IMG/VR virus record: IMGVR_UViG_3300044631_002422
Location: 62,001 to 126,000 of that record
Source of the DNA: a virus
DNA length: 64,000 bases
Direction: 5' to 3' (one strand)
Shown here: positions 14,370 through 22,448 of the stretch, piece after piece
How the letters are laid out: every line of letters begins with the position of its first letter
Position numbering within the stretch: position 1 is the first letter of the stretch
Notes under the pieces: generated by a model
Databases searched by the model: none
What the model saw: the letters and a program-made list of their open reading frames with translations, nothing else
Told to the model about the DNA's origin: nothing
Made by a program: the position numbers and the translations under genes

Positions 14370-16607
14370 ATGAAAGTAACAAAGGTAAACGGAGAACAGG
14401 AAAATTTCTCTGTGGAAAAAATTCATAAAGTAGTTGAGTGGGCGACCAAAGGAATTAACGGTGTGTCCTTTTCTGATGTTGAAATGAATGCTAATCTTTC
14501 GATATATGATGGAATTTCTACAAAGGAAATACATCAAGTATTGATTAAGTCTGCAAACGATCTTATTTCAATACATACGCCAAATTACCAGTATGTAGCA
14601 TCTAGATTACTCAATATGCAACTCAGAAAAGAAGTCTGGAATTGTGGCAAGCGTTACAATCCGGTAGATTTTGTTGTGTTTGTAAAAAGAAATATTGATA
14701 ACGGAATCTACGATCCGATATTGGAAAAGAAATGGGATAATGATCAGATTGAAGATTTTGGTAAATATATTGACCATACCCGCGACGATTTATTTACATA
14801 TGCTGGCTTGCAGCAAATGATTGATAAGTATCTTGTCAAGAATCGAAGCACTGGACAAATTTATGAAACGCCACAGTTTGCTTATATGTGCATAGCGATG
14901 TGTCTTTTTAATACAGTCGAAGAAGTAAAACAGGCTTATGATTGTTATTCTACATTCAAGATTAACCTTCCAACACCAATCATGGCTGGAGTTAGAACAA
15001 ACATACGTCAATTTGCAAGCTGTGTTTTAGTTGACGTAGAAGATAATCTGGATAGTATTTTTTCAAGTATTCATGCAGTTGGAAAGTATACTGCTAGAAG
15101 GGCTGGTATAGGTCTTAATATAGGCCGTATGCGCCCGATAAACTCACCTATTCGTGGAGGAGAGGTTATTCACACCGGAGTTATTCCGTATTTAAAAAAC
15201 TTTGAATCAGTTGTAAAGTCAACATCGCAAAACGGAATTCGTGGAGGAAGCGCAACCGTTTATTGCCCTTGGTGGCACTATGAAATTGAAGATATTATTG
15301 TGCTGAAAAACAATGCTGGAACTGATGATAACCGAGTCCGAAAACTTGACTATTCAATTCAGTTTTGCAAATTGTTTTATGATCGACTCATCAATAATCA
15401 AGATATAACCCTTTTCAGTCCACACGAAGCAAAGGGTCTTTATGAAGCTTTTGGCAACAATAAGAAGTTTGAAGAGCTTTATTTGAAGTACGAAAACGCT
15501 CGCTCGATGAAGTTTAAAAAGAAAATACCAGCACGTAAACTTGCTGAAATTTTTGCCAGAGAACGCCTAGAAACTGGTAGGATTTATAGTATGAATCTGG
15601 ATACAGCAAATGAACACGGCTCATGGGACATTCCATGTTATATGAGCAATCTTTGCTGTGAGATAGTACATCCCACAAAGCCAATAAAATCTATCGACGA
15701 CCCAAACGGCGAAATTGGAATTTGTATTTTGTCTGCATTAAATCTTCTTGAAATTTTTGAAAAAGAAGGTGATCTTGAAGAGGTTTGTAAGATAGCTGTA
15801 AAAACTCTGGACGCAGTTATTGATTATCAAGACTACCCAGTTTTGGCAGGCGAAAACTTTACAAAGAATCGTAGGTCTTTGGGTATTGGTGTTACTAATC
15901 TGGCTGGATTTTTGGCAAAGAATAAATTAAAATATGAAGACAAAGAAACCTTGACTTTGGTTCATGGCGTTATGGAGAAAATACAATGGCATTTGATAAA
16001 TGCTAGTTGCGAATTAGCTAAAGAAAAAGGAGCCTGTCCTAAGTTTAAAGACACAAAATACGCTAAGGGTCTTATGCCAATTGACTGGTATAAAAAAACA
16101 GTTGACGAACTGGTTGCTCCAAGGTACAATATGGATTGGGAAGAGTTACGTCAACGTGTTAAGAAATACGGTATGCGTCATTCTACACTTTCAGCGATTA
16201 TGCCGTGTGAGTCTTCTAGTGTTATCCAGAACAGCACAAACGGTATCGAGCCAGTCAGAAGCTTGCTTTTGTTCAAAAAGGCCAAAAACGGCGTTTTAAA
16301 ACAACTTGTTCCAAATTACCATATGCGAAAAAATTATTACACTTTAGCTTGGGAAATGACAACCAACAAGCCGATAATGAATGTTGCGGCAGTTATTCAG
16401 AAGTTTGTTGATATGAGCATGAGTACAAACTTATACTATAATTACGCTCACTACGAAGGGGGAAATATTCCACTAAGCGTTTTAATTAAAGATCAAATTT
16501 ACGGTTACAAGTATGGGCTTAAGAATTTTTACTATGCCAACACACCAGATGGTGATGGTGATACAGAAAAAGGTATGAATTGCGAATCTGGCGCGTGTTC
16601 AATTTAA
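14370..16607 (+). CDS. nrdA: class I ribonucleotide reductase, alpha subunit
   Basis: The 745-residue enzyme reduces ribonucleoside diphosphates to deoxy forms for phage DNA synthesis. An ATP-cone lies at about 1-88. Active-site residues are in place: C218 (RQFASC), N427-L-C429-x-E431 (SNLCCEI), and C452 (IGICILSALNL) as the partner of C218. The C-terminal redox pair is in CESGAC. Length and order match NrdA of E. coli. AAAGG precedes the ATG. The gene is 10 bases before nrdB, with which it forms the active complex. Confidence 0.96.
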   Translation: MKVTKVNGEQENFSVEKIHKVVEWATKGINGVSFSDVEMNANLSIYDGISTKEIHQVLIKSANDLISIHTPNYQYVASRLLNMQLRKEVWNCGKRYNPVDFVVFVKRNIDNGIYDPILEKKWDNDQIEDFGKYIDHTRDDLFTYAGLQQMIDKYLVKNRSTGQIYETPQFAYMCIAMCLFNTVEEVKQAYDCYSTFKINLPTPIMAGVRTNIRQFASCVLVDVEDNLDSIFSSIHAVGKYTARRAGIGLNIGRMRPINSPIRGGEVIHTGVIPYLKNFESVVKSTSQNGIRGGSATVYCPWWHYEIEDIIVLKNNAGTDDNRVRKLDYSIQFCKLFYDRLINNQDITLFSPHEAKGLYEAFGNNKKFEELYLKYENARSMKFKKKIPARKLAEIFARERLETGRIYSMNLDTANEHGSWDIPCYMSNLCCEIVHPTKPIKSIDDPNGEIGICILSALNLLEIFEKEGDLEEVCKIAVKTLDAVIDYQDYPVLAGENFTKNRRSLGIGVTNLAGFLAKNKLKYEDKETLTLVHGVMEKIQWHLINASCELAKEKGACPKFKDTKYAKGLMPIDWYKKTVDELVAPRYNMDWEELRQRVKKYGMRHSTLSAIMPCESSSVIQNSTNGIEPVRSLLLFKKAKNGVLKQLVPNYHMRKNYYTLAWEMTTNKPIMNVAAVIQKFVDMSMSTNLYYNYAHYEGGNIPLSVLIKDQIYGYKYGLKNFYYANTPDGDGDTEKGMNCESGACSI

Positions 16608-16617
16608 AGAGGTATAA

Positions 16618-17688
16618 ATGAAAACTATTTTCAACACAGTAAATGTAGACCCAATGACTCAACCACTTTTCCTTGGTAAAGATTTAGGGGTTCAAAGATA
16701 TGATATTATTAAGTATCCTATATTCAAAGAGCTTGATAGCAAGCAAATGATGAACTTTTGGCGACCAGAAGAAATCGAACTTAAAAAAGATCGTGGCGAT
16801 TTTAAGGAAATGTCCGAGAACGAAAAGTTTATTTTTACGTCTAATCTTAAGTATCAAACAATGTTGGATAGCGTTATTTGTCGCGGAGTTCCAACACTGT
16901 TGGAATATGTAACAAATAGCGAGCTTGAGGCGTGTTTGATGACATGGCAATTCTTTGAAAAAATCCATTCTCAAAGTTATAGCTATATCATTCAAAATGT
17001 TTACGCAGATAGCAAAGAAATCTTTGATGGTATTTATGAAGATCGAGAAATCATGAAAAGGGCCAATAGCGCCATCGAAGACTACAACAATTTGATGGGC
17101 ATGACTTGTGATACAAATAAAATTTCTGACATAAAAAAACAAATTTATATGACTATTGTGAGTATAAATATTCTGGAAGCGGTTCGTTTTTATGTTAGTT
17201 TTGTGTGCAGCTTCGCTTTTGCTGAAAATAAGAAAATGGCTGGAAATGCAGATATAATCAAGCTAATCAAGCGAGATGAAGCGTTACATCTAGCAAATAC
17301 TCAGCAAATTCTGAAGATTTTACACAACGAAGAATCGGAAGGTTTTATTAAAACGTCACAACAATGCGAAGAAGCAGCTTGTGAACTGTTTAACAGAGCC
17401 GCAAAAGAGGAAAAGGAATGGGCATCTTATTTGTTTAAGAATGGCTCGATTATAGGTCTAAACGAAACTGTACTACATCAGTACATCGACTGGCTTGTAA
17501 TGTCAAGACGCAAAGCGATTGGATTGCCCTATGAAAATGTTGGCAAAAATCCAATTGCAGGATGGACAGAACACTGGATGAATAGTGAGGCTGTTCAAGT
17601 TGCTCCGCAAGAACATGAAATTACCTCATACAAAATAGGAGCTAGTAAAAATGATCTTGACGACATAGATTTTGGAGGCGTGTTATGA
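16618..17688 (+). CDS. nrdB: class Ia ribonucleotide reductase, beta subunit
   Basis: The 356-residue small subunit carries the diiron-tyrosyl cofactor. Ligands D84, E114 and H117 and the radical Tyr at 121 are visible in ML-D84 and E-KI-H-SQS-Y, in the spacing of E. coli NrdB. The later ligands follow in ILEAVRF and RDEALHL. The acidic C-terminal tail (NDLDDIDFGGVL) is the usual NrdA-docking peptide. It overlaps the next gene by 4 nt. Confidence 0.96.
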   Translation: MKTIFNTVNVDPMTQPLFLGKDLGVQRYDIIKYPIFKELDSKQMMNFWRPEEIELKKDRGDFKEMSENEKFIFTSNLKYQTMLDSVICRGVPTLLEYVTNSELEACLMTWQFFEKIHSQSYSYIIQNVYADSKEIFDGIYEDREIMKRANSAIEDYNNLMGMTCDTNKISDIKKQIYMTIVSINILEAVRFYVSFVCSFAFAENKKMAGNADIIKLIKRDEALHLANTQQILKILHNEESEGFIKTSQQCEEAACELFNRAAKEEKEWASYLFKNGSIIGLNETVLHQYIDWLVMSRRKAIGLPYENVGKNPIAGWTEHWMNSEAVQVAPQEHEITSYKIGASKNDLDDIDFGGVL

Positions 17689-18305
17689 AAGCTCTGCAAA
17701 GAACTGCGTCTGTTTTGTTTCTATCTCTTGTTTCCGTTTTTTTAATTTGTTCGAGTATTTATAGTCAAACATGTTTTATAAGGTGTGAACCAGACAAGGA
17801 AACCGGAGGCGGAGCTTGCGGATCTGGCTTTTTTATTTCAAAAAATGAAATTTTAACTGCGGCCCATGTAATAAATGACGCAAATAATGTTAGAATTGAA
17901 TTTGATGGAAAGTATTTTAAAGCTTTCGTTGTTAGACAAGATGCCACTAAAGATTTAGCCCTTCTAAGAATAGAAGAAGAGCATGATAAATTTTATAAAC
18001 TTAGTGACTCTTTCGGTAAAGCTGACCAAAAAGTAACTTGTTTTGGTTTTCCTAGAGGTGTTTGGACCTTGTATAAGTCAAGTGGTGTTATTAAGGAAGT
18101 TAATAGCGTTACAAGAGATTCTAGATATAAAGACAATCCGAGGATGGAATATGCTGTATTAATGGAAGTTACGAATGGAATGTCTGGAGGACCACTTCTT
18201 ACTGAAGATAAAACCGTAATAGGGGTTTTAAGCAGCAAGAATATTATTGGCGAACCAAGAGCTAATTTTATTGCTCTTGAAGATATAAAAAAGTTTCTTG
18301 ACTAA
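17685..18305 (+). CDS. exported trypsin-like serine protease
   Basis: The 206-residue protein has a Sec signal peptide (hydrophobic core about 8-24, ending ICSSIYSQ). The chymotrypsin-fold triad follows: His in LTAAHVI (about 60), Asp in KDLALLRI (about 87) and Ser in NGMSGGPLL (about 167). It lacks a PDZ domain, so it is a minimal Deg/HtrA-like protease domain. It would act in the host envelope. ATGA overlap with nrdB means it is made with the reductase, an odd pairing. The next element is a tRNA-like RNA. Confidence 0.82.
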   Translation: MKALQRTASVLFLSLVSVFLICSSIYSQTCFIRCEPDKETGGGACGSGFFISKNEILTAAHVINDANNVRIEFDGKYFKAFVVRQDATKDLALLRIEEEHDKFYKLSDSFGKADQKVTCFGFPRGVWTLYKSSGVIKEVNSVTRDSRYKDNPRMEYAVLMEVTNGMSGGPLLTEDKTVIGVLSSKNIIGEPRANFIALEDIKKFLD

Positions 18306-18315
18306 GTAAAATAAA

Positions 18316-18401
18316 GCGCGGGCCAAGTGGTTGGCAGTATTTAACTTAAATGACGATTAATGTTAAATACAGCAGTGCTGGTTCGACTCCAGCCCCTCGC
18401 C
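18316..18401 (+). tRNA. divergent tRNA-like gene, identity uncertain
   Basis: The 3' half is canonical: T stem GCTGG/CCAGC around loop TTCGACT (18377-18393), then CCCTCGC pairing with GCGCGGG at 18316 except for one C-U mismatch, then a T tract. A GCC-AAGTGGTT-GGC D-arm overlaps the acceptor by one base, so the two linker bases are missing. The middle is a 9-bp perfect stem (GTATTTAAC/GTTAAATAC) with a 16-base loop, in which no ordinary anticodon arm can be drawn with confidence. It is either a degenerate tRNA or an unusual tRNA-like RNA. Confidence 0.42.
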
Positions 18402-18435
18402 TTTTTAATTTTAATTTTGATTTGAGGGAAAATTT

Positions 18436-19119
18436 ATGCAAAATAAAGTTGAACTTATGAGCCCTGATGGATATTATGGAAGCGATGAAATTATTGCTTG
18501 CAGTGCGTGGACTTCTACTAGTCGCGATTTAAATGATGAAAAGCGTGGCCGTATTGGTAAACTAATTAAGATGTTGTGGGAGAATGGGCATGAAACGCCT
18601 TTTGAAAAGGGGATTGTTCACTTTCTTGTGGATACAGATATTGCTACGCACATTCATTTACTCAAACATCGCATTAGCAGTATCAATGCTGAGTCTGCAC
18701 GGTATAAAGAACTAAAAGAAGATAAGTATTATCTACCGGAAGACTGGCGAGGCATAATGGCTAAAACAAACGCATTAGTAATTGGGGATTCTAATGATGA
18801 TAAAGACTGGATAAAATTACTAGAACAATATACTAATATAGGAAATAAGTTGTATCACGATTGTTTAAAAGATTTATCGCCCGTTCTTGGTCGCAAGCGA
18901 GCCAAAGAATCGGCCCGTTTCTTCAAAACATACAACAGTCAGATTCAGAGCGACATTATGTTTAATATGCGTAGCTTTGCTAATTTTCTAAAACTAAGAC
19001 TATCTCCAAACGCACAACTTGAAATCCGCGAAATCGCTCAACAAATGTTGCATTTGGTTAAGAATATTGAAGGTAATCCATTTAAGTACACTTTAGAAGC
19101 GTGGGGATATCAACAATGA
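18436..19119 (+). CDS. thyX: flavin-dependent thymidylate synthase
   Basis: The 227-residue enzyme makes dTMP from dUMP using FAD and methylene-folate. The ThyX signature RHRxxSxNxxSxR is present at 77-89 with Lys as first residue (KHRISSINAESAR). HETPFEK (about 52-58) and the C-terminal LRLSPNAQLEIREIAQQML also match the family. GAGGGAAAA precedes the ATG. It complements nrdAB and the MazG-like enzyme in dNTP supply. The stop overlaps the next ATG. Confidence 0.95.
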   Translation: MQNKVELMSPDGYYGSDEIIACSAWTSTSRDLNDEKRGRIGKLIKMLWENGHETPFEKGIVHFLVDTDIATHIHLLKHRISSINAESARYKELKEDKYYLPEDWRGIMAKTNALVIGDSNDDKDWIKLLEQYTNIGNKLYHDCLKDLSPVLGRKRAKESARFFKTYNSQIQSDIMFNMRSFANFLKLRLSPNAQLEIREIAQQMLHLVKNIEGNPFKYTLEAWGYQQ

Positions 19120-19281
19120 GCTACAATGAATTAATCAAAGAGTTGCAATCGTAACTATGGAAATTATGATAAATTTGGTTACGATAAAAAATCTACTCAA
19201 GATAACCACGAACCAGATTGTTTGCATCGACTGGCTAGTGAACTTTTAGAAGGAAAAGAAAATGGACAGAAGAACTTTTAA
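19116..19281 (+). pseudogene. small ORF broken by a +1 shift (or read by frameshifting)
   Basis: ATG 19116 overlaps the thyX stop and reads MSYNELIKELQS, then stops at TAA 19152. Skipping one base (T19152) opens a frame NYGNYDKFGYDKKS...DCLHRLASELLEGK to 19281, giving a 54-residue protein with normal composition. The shift site reads TCG-TAA-C, a stop in the weak C context known from the prfB +1 frameshift. No strong upstream Shine-Dalgarno stimulator is obvious. It may be a decayed gene, a sequencing error or true recoding. Confidence 0.45.
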
Positions 19282-19711
19282 TAAATCAATTGCTGCCACT
19301 TATGGATTGGTTGCATTTCCGCAACTAATAGAAGAAAATAAGCAACCCGCTCAGCCGACTCTTAAAAACTTTAATATTAAACTTTCTTATGGGTACGAAT
19401 TTAATGCTCCAGATATCGATATGGTGTTGACATATGGAGATATTGAGTTAGAATTTTATGTGTATAGCGTCGAATATAAATTTCCTAATGTAGAGCCATT
19501 GATAGAATCATCGCTGGGTAAGAATCGTATTTATTACACACTTTTGAGTATTGACTTTTATCTCGATGGAATGAAAATCGATCCGCTTGATATCAACGAT
19601 AAAGAAACAAAATATGAAGTAGTATTAAATATAACGGAAGATATAACCAAGAGAAAATGTGCAGTACTTCTACACGAAGTTGTTTTAAAAGAAAGGCGGC
19701 AGTTATGCTAG
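19262..19711 (+). CDS. protein with Tat-like signal peptide
   Basis: The 149-residue product begins MDRRTFNKSIAATYGLVAF, a twin-arginine-like leader (RRxF, polar, then a mildly hydrophobic stretch), followed by a beta-rich domain (IELEFYVYSVEYKF, YYTLLSIDFYLDG, KYEVVLNITEDIT). It would be exported folded by the host Tat system. The leader is short and weakly hydrophobic, so a cytoplasmic location is also possible. AAGGAAAAG lies before the ATG. Function unknown. Confidence 0.5.
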   Translation: MDRRTFNKSIAATYGLVAFPQLIEENKQPAQPTLKNFNIKLSYGYEFNAPDIDMVLTYGDIELEFYVYSVEYKFPNVEPLIESSLGKNRIYYTLLSIDFYLDGMKIDPLDINDKETKYEVVLNITEDITKRKCAVLLHEVVLKERRQLC

Positions 19712-20367
19712 TTGTTGGTGATGTTCACGGAAAATTCAACGAATACTACAATCTTGTCAAAGATGCAAGATCTTCGTTTCAAATTGGAGATTTTGGATTT
19801 GGGCAAGCTTGGAATGCGCTTAATTATTCTGAACTTGACCACAAGTTTCATAAAGTTGGTCAGGGAAACCACGACCCACATGACTCGCTACATGGTGATG
19901 TTAAATATTGGACTGGACGTTATGGGCCAGTTAATGTTGACGGTCACAATATATTCTGGATTGGCGGCGCATTAAGTATCGATTTGGTTTATAGAGTTGC
20001 TGATTGGGTAAACAATAATAGAAATCCAGCCAGTCGCTCTTGGTGGGCTAACGAACAGCTTACATATCAAGAAATGCGCGATTGTGAAAAAAAATGGAAA
20101 AACAAAAAACCAACCGTGGTATTTAGTCATACTTGCCCAAGCTCTATTATATTAAATCATTTCAATGGAAATAAGGGTACTAATATAATGGATACTTACG
20201 GATGGGGTTCTGGCTATACCGATATGACCAGTCAATTCCTAGAGCATTTGTGGGGCATTCACAAGCCTGATTTATGGATCTTTGGACACTTTCATAAATC
20301 GTGGAATCAAGTTATAGACGGAACAGAATTTCGCTGTTTAGCAGAACTGGAAACTTTTAGTTTATAG
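19705..20367 (+). CDS. calcineurin-like metallophosphoesterase
   Basis: Start ATG 19705 (MLVVGDVHGKF), preceded by AAAGGCGG. The 220-residue enzyme has the ordered metal motifs: GDVHG (5-9), GDFGFG (about 29), GNHD, a lone His in VFSHTCPS, and GHFH near residue 199. The two-metal site would hydrolyse a phosphomonoester or diester. Substrate is not evident; nucleotide or protein phosphatase roles are both possible. It overlaps the Tat-signal gene by 7 nt. Confidence 0.85.
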   Translation: MLVVGDVHGKFNEYYNLVKDARSSFQIGDFGFGQAWNALNYSELDHKFHKVGQGNHDPHDSLHGDVKYWTGRYGPVNVDGHNIFWIGGALSIDLVYRVADWVNNNRNPASRSWWANEQLTYQEMRDCEKKWKNKKPTVVFSHTCPSSIILNHFNGNKGTNIMDTYGWGSGYTDMTSQFLEHLWGIHKPDLWIFGHFHKSWNQVIDGTEFRCLAELETFSL

Positions 20368-20376
20368 GAATTTTAA

Positions 20377-20448
20377 ATGGAAATGATAGTTGCTTTATTT
20401 TTAGTTTGTTTTATGTTTGAATTTTTTTGTATGATCACTGATCAATGA
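20377..20448 (+). CDS. tiny membrane peptide (23 aa)
   Basis: ATG 20377, with TAGGAA upstream, encodes MEMIVALFLVCFMFEFFCMI plus a short tail. It is one hydrophobic helix ending 8 bases before the next gene. It fills an otherwise empty gap between tightly packed genes, which supports it. No homology can be claimed for so short a peptide. Confidence 0.4.
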   Translation: MEMIVALFLVCFMFEFFCMITDQ

Positions 20449-20455
20449 GGTAAAA

Positions 20456-20770
20456 ATGAACCCTTATGACATAATAACTAGTATTTTTTCAAAAGACGGT
20501 TTTTCAAATGAATTATTTTCTGTAAAGTTCAAAGACTCTATAAATGTAAAGATAGAGCAAAATAAAGAAGGCTTTTTAGTGTCCTTTATTGATAGCAAGC
20601 CTACAATAAAAGTAAACAAATACGTTTCGTTGTCTTTGACTGTTAATTCAATCCTTCTAAGAAAAAATAGTGGAGTTTTTCAAATCGATTATTTCCCAGA
20701 TATTCCTTTTAGATACGATTGGATTTTTGGTGAAAATAACCCAGAAGGAGAATCAAATGAATTACAATAA
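20456..20770 (+). CDS. hypothetical protein
   Basis: The 104-residue product is beta-rich in the middle (SVKFKDSINVKIEQNKEG, SLSLTVNSILLRK) and ends with an acidic tail. GAGGTAAAA precedes the ATG. It overlaps the next gene by 14 nt. No family recognised. Confidence 0.5.
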   Translation: MNPYDIITSIFSKDGFSNELFSVKFKDSINVKIEQNKEGFLVSFIDSKPTIKVNKYVSLSLTVNSILLRKNSGVFQIDYFPDIPFRYDWIFGENNPEGESNELQ

Positions 20771-21065
20771 TTTGCACGATGAAATAAATGCTAAATATGC
20801 AAATAGTCCTAGCAGGAAAAAATTAGCTGAAAAATGTTTAGAAAAAGCAAAAGAGTGGCTGGATAATTTTTCTGACGAAAACGACATTTCAAATTTGACC
20901 AATGTCGATATCAAAAAAATGAAGCGCGAATGTACAGCTTATGTCAAAAAAAACGTTGATACAGGTGAAGAGCGTAAAATTTACGGCTCAGTTTTGCTTA
21001 TGATTATTATGGGGGCGATTGTTTCTTGGTTAGTACAAAGACTTTTGGATGAACTTTTCGATTAA
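20757..21065 (+). CDS. tail-anchored membrane protein
   Basis: Start ATG 20757 follows AGAAGGAG; the longer in-frame start at 20670 lies inside the upstream gene. The 102-residue product is a charged helical domain (SRKKLAEKCLEKAKEWLDNF) with one C-terminal membrane segment (VLLMIIMGAIVSWLVQRLL). Function unknown. Confidence 0.55.
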   Translation: MNYNNLHDEINAKYANSPSRKKLAEKCLEKAKEWLDNFSDENDISNLTNVDIKKMKRECTAYVKKNVDTGEERKIYGSVLLMIIMGAIVSWLVQRLLDELFD

Positions 21066-21076
21066 AGGTAAAAATA

Positions 21077-21379
21077 ATGAATAATCTTGAAGACTATATT
21101 TCTAAAGTTAAACAATGGCATTATGACAGAAATCTCATCGAAGGAAGCAGTGATAAAGATCAAACTTTGAAACTGCTACAAGAACTTGGAGAACTGTCCG
21201 ATAGTGTTTGCAAGGGAAACGATATTCGTGACGATATTGGAGATATGTTAGTAGTTTTAATCAATATTGCTGAACGAAATAAGCTAAATCTTGAGGAGTG
21301 TTTGGCTAAGGCTTGGGATGATATCAAGGATAGAAAAGGAAGAATGGTTGATGGTATTTTTGTTAAAGACGTTAATTAA
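21077..21379 (+). CDS. MazG-like nucleotide pyrophosphohydrolase
   Basis: The 100-residue all-helical protein has the MazG metal motif: LLQELGELSDSV (ExxE, about 33-44) and RDDIGDMLVVL (about 53-63, ExxD-equivalent). One MazG fold of this size would cleave NTPs or dNTPs to monophosphates, or lower (p)ppGpp-like signals during infection. AAGG precedes the ATG. It lies near thyX and phoH, in line with nucleotide control. Confidence 0.82.
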   Translation: MNNLEDYISKVKQWHYDRNLIEGSSDKDQTLKLLQELGELSDSVCKGNDIRDDIGDMLVVLINIAERNKLNLEECLAKAWDDIKDRKGRMVDGIFVKDVN

Positions 21380-21390
21380 CAATAAAAAAT

Positions 21391-21400
21391 GCGTATAGTA
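21391..21400 (+). promoter_or_regulatory. candidate late promoter, motif GYGTATARTA
   Basis: GCGTATAGTA 37 bases before ATG 21437 of a virion-like gene. Upstream TTAATT at 16 bp could serve as a weak -35. Part of the four-copy motif set. Confidence 0.5.
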
Positions 21401-21436
21401 TTTTGTATCCAGTAATTAGAACTTTAGTACAACCAT

Positions 21437-22429
21437 ATGCCAAACCCATTTATACCCCCGAATAATAGAATTTTTTATGCTTGTCAAGCCATACTGTTAG
21501 ATGGCGTATACTTTGAGGGTGTGCAAAGCGCTGGAGTAAACTGGGATTTAACAACAGAAATGCTGTTAGATAATACCAAAATAAGACAGCAAAAACATAG
21601 GTTTGGAAAACAGTCATATACAGTTACCATTTCTAGGGTTATTCCTAGAAGTGGTTCTTTTTTTTATTCATCTGCAACCCATCCATTATTGACAACCCTA
21701 AAAGGACCAATTCCTCCCACAAAAGATATATCTTTGATTTATGGTCCAGATAGTCAGTCTCATATAAGTAAAAATGACCAAACTATATCAAAAATTACTT
21801 ACAATGATTCAATACTGACCTCTATTTCATATAGCATAAAAATTGATGGTCCAATAACTGAAAATTTGACCTTTCAAAGTCATTCTTACACCAAGTCTAA
21901 TGATACTATAAATTTAAATTCTACGCTGCCACAAAATGGGGCAACTATAAGAAGACAGGATATTTCTTTTAGCGGTGGCTCGGCATCGACACTTCCAACA
22001 GAAGTTTTAAACGCTTTCAATATAGGTAATTCTATTGATGGAAAACCTGTGTATGGTCTTCAGTCAATCGAAATTAATATAGAAATGAATTACAGAGATT
22101 TGCTGGACAATGGAACTTGGAATAGAAGTAGCGGAACAAAACAATTCAAACTTGTAGAAGTTCCAATTTCTGTAACTTCTTCTTTTATAGGTGTTATGCG
22201 ATCACATTATGACGAAAGTCGCCCAAACATAGACCCAAGTTATTACGACACAAATAGAACTATAGATTTAAAAGCAGTTGTTGATGGATCTGTTTTTAGA
22301 TGGAATTTAGGAACCGACAATTATTTAACTGGTTTCGATTTCTCTGGTGGAGATACGGAGGGTGGAAATGTAGAAGCTACTCTTAGTTATCAGAATGACA
22401 GCAGTGATTTTTATTTTACAAAGTCATAA
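21437..22429 (+). CDS. virion-like protein (probable tail tube or tail-associated)
   Basis: The 330-residue product is Ser/Thr/Asn-rich with alternating beta strands (YACQAILLDGVYFEGVQS, SYTVTISRVIPRSG, SIEINIEMNYRDLL, FKLVEVPISVTSSF) and few charged helices. This is typical of phage tail-tube or baseplate proteins, and its first 60 residues resemble the opening beta sandwich of tail proteins. It is alone on the plus strand among nucleotide-metabolism genes, with its own motif promoter. Exact role not proven. Confidence 0.5.
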   Translation: MPNPFIPPNNRIFYACQAILLDGVYFEGVQSAGVNWDLTTEMLLDNTKIRQQKHRFGKQSYTVTISRVIPRSGSFFYSSATHPLLTTLKGPIPPTKDISLIYGPDSQSHISKNDQTISKITYNDSILTSISYSIKIDGPITENLTFQSHSYTKSNDTINLNSTLPQNGATIRRQDISFSGGSASTLPTEVLNAFNIGNSIDGKPVYGLQSIEINIEMNYRDLLDNGTWNRSSGTKQFKLVEVPISVTSSFIGVMRSHYDESRPNIDPSYYDTNRTIDLKAVVDGSVFRWNLGTDNYLTGFDFSGGDTEGGNVEATLSYQNDSSDFYFTKS

Positions 22430-22448
22430 TTCCGTAAAGGAAAAATAA

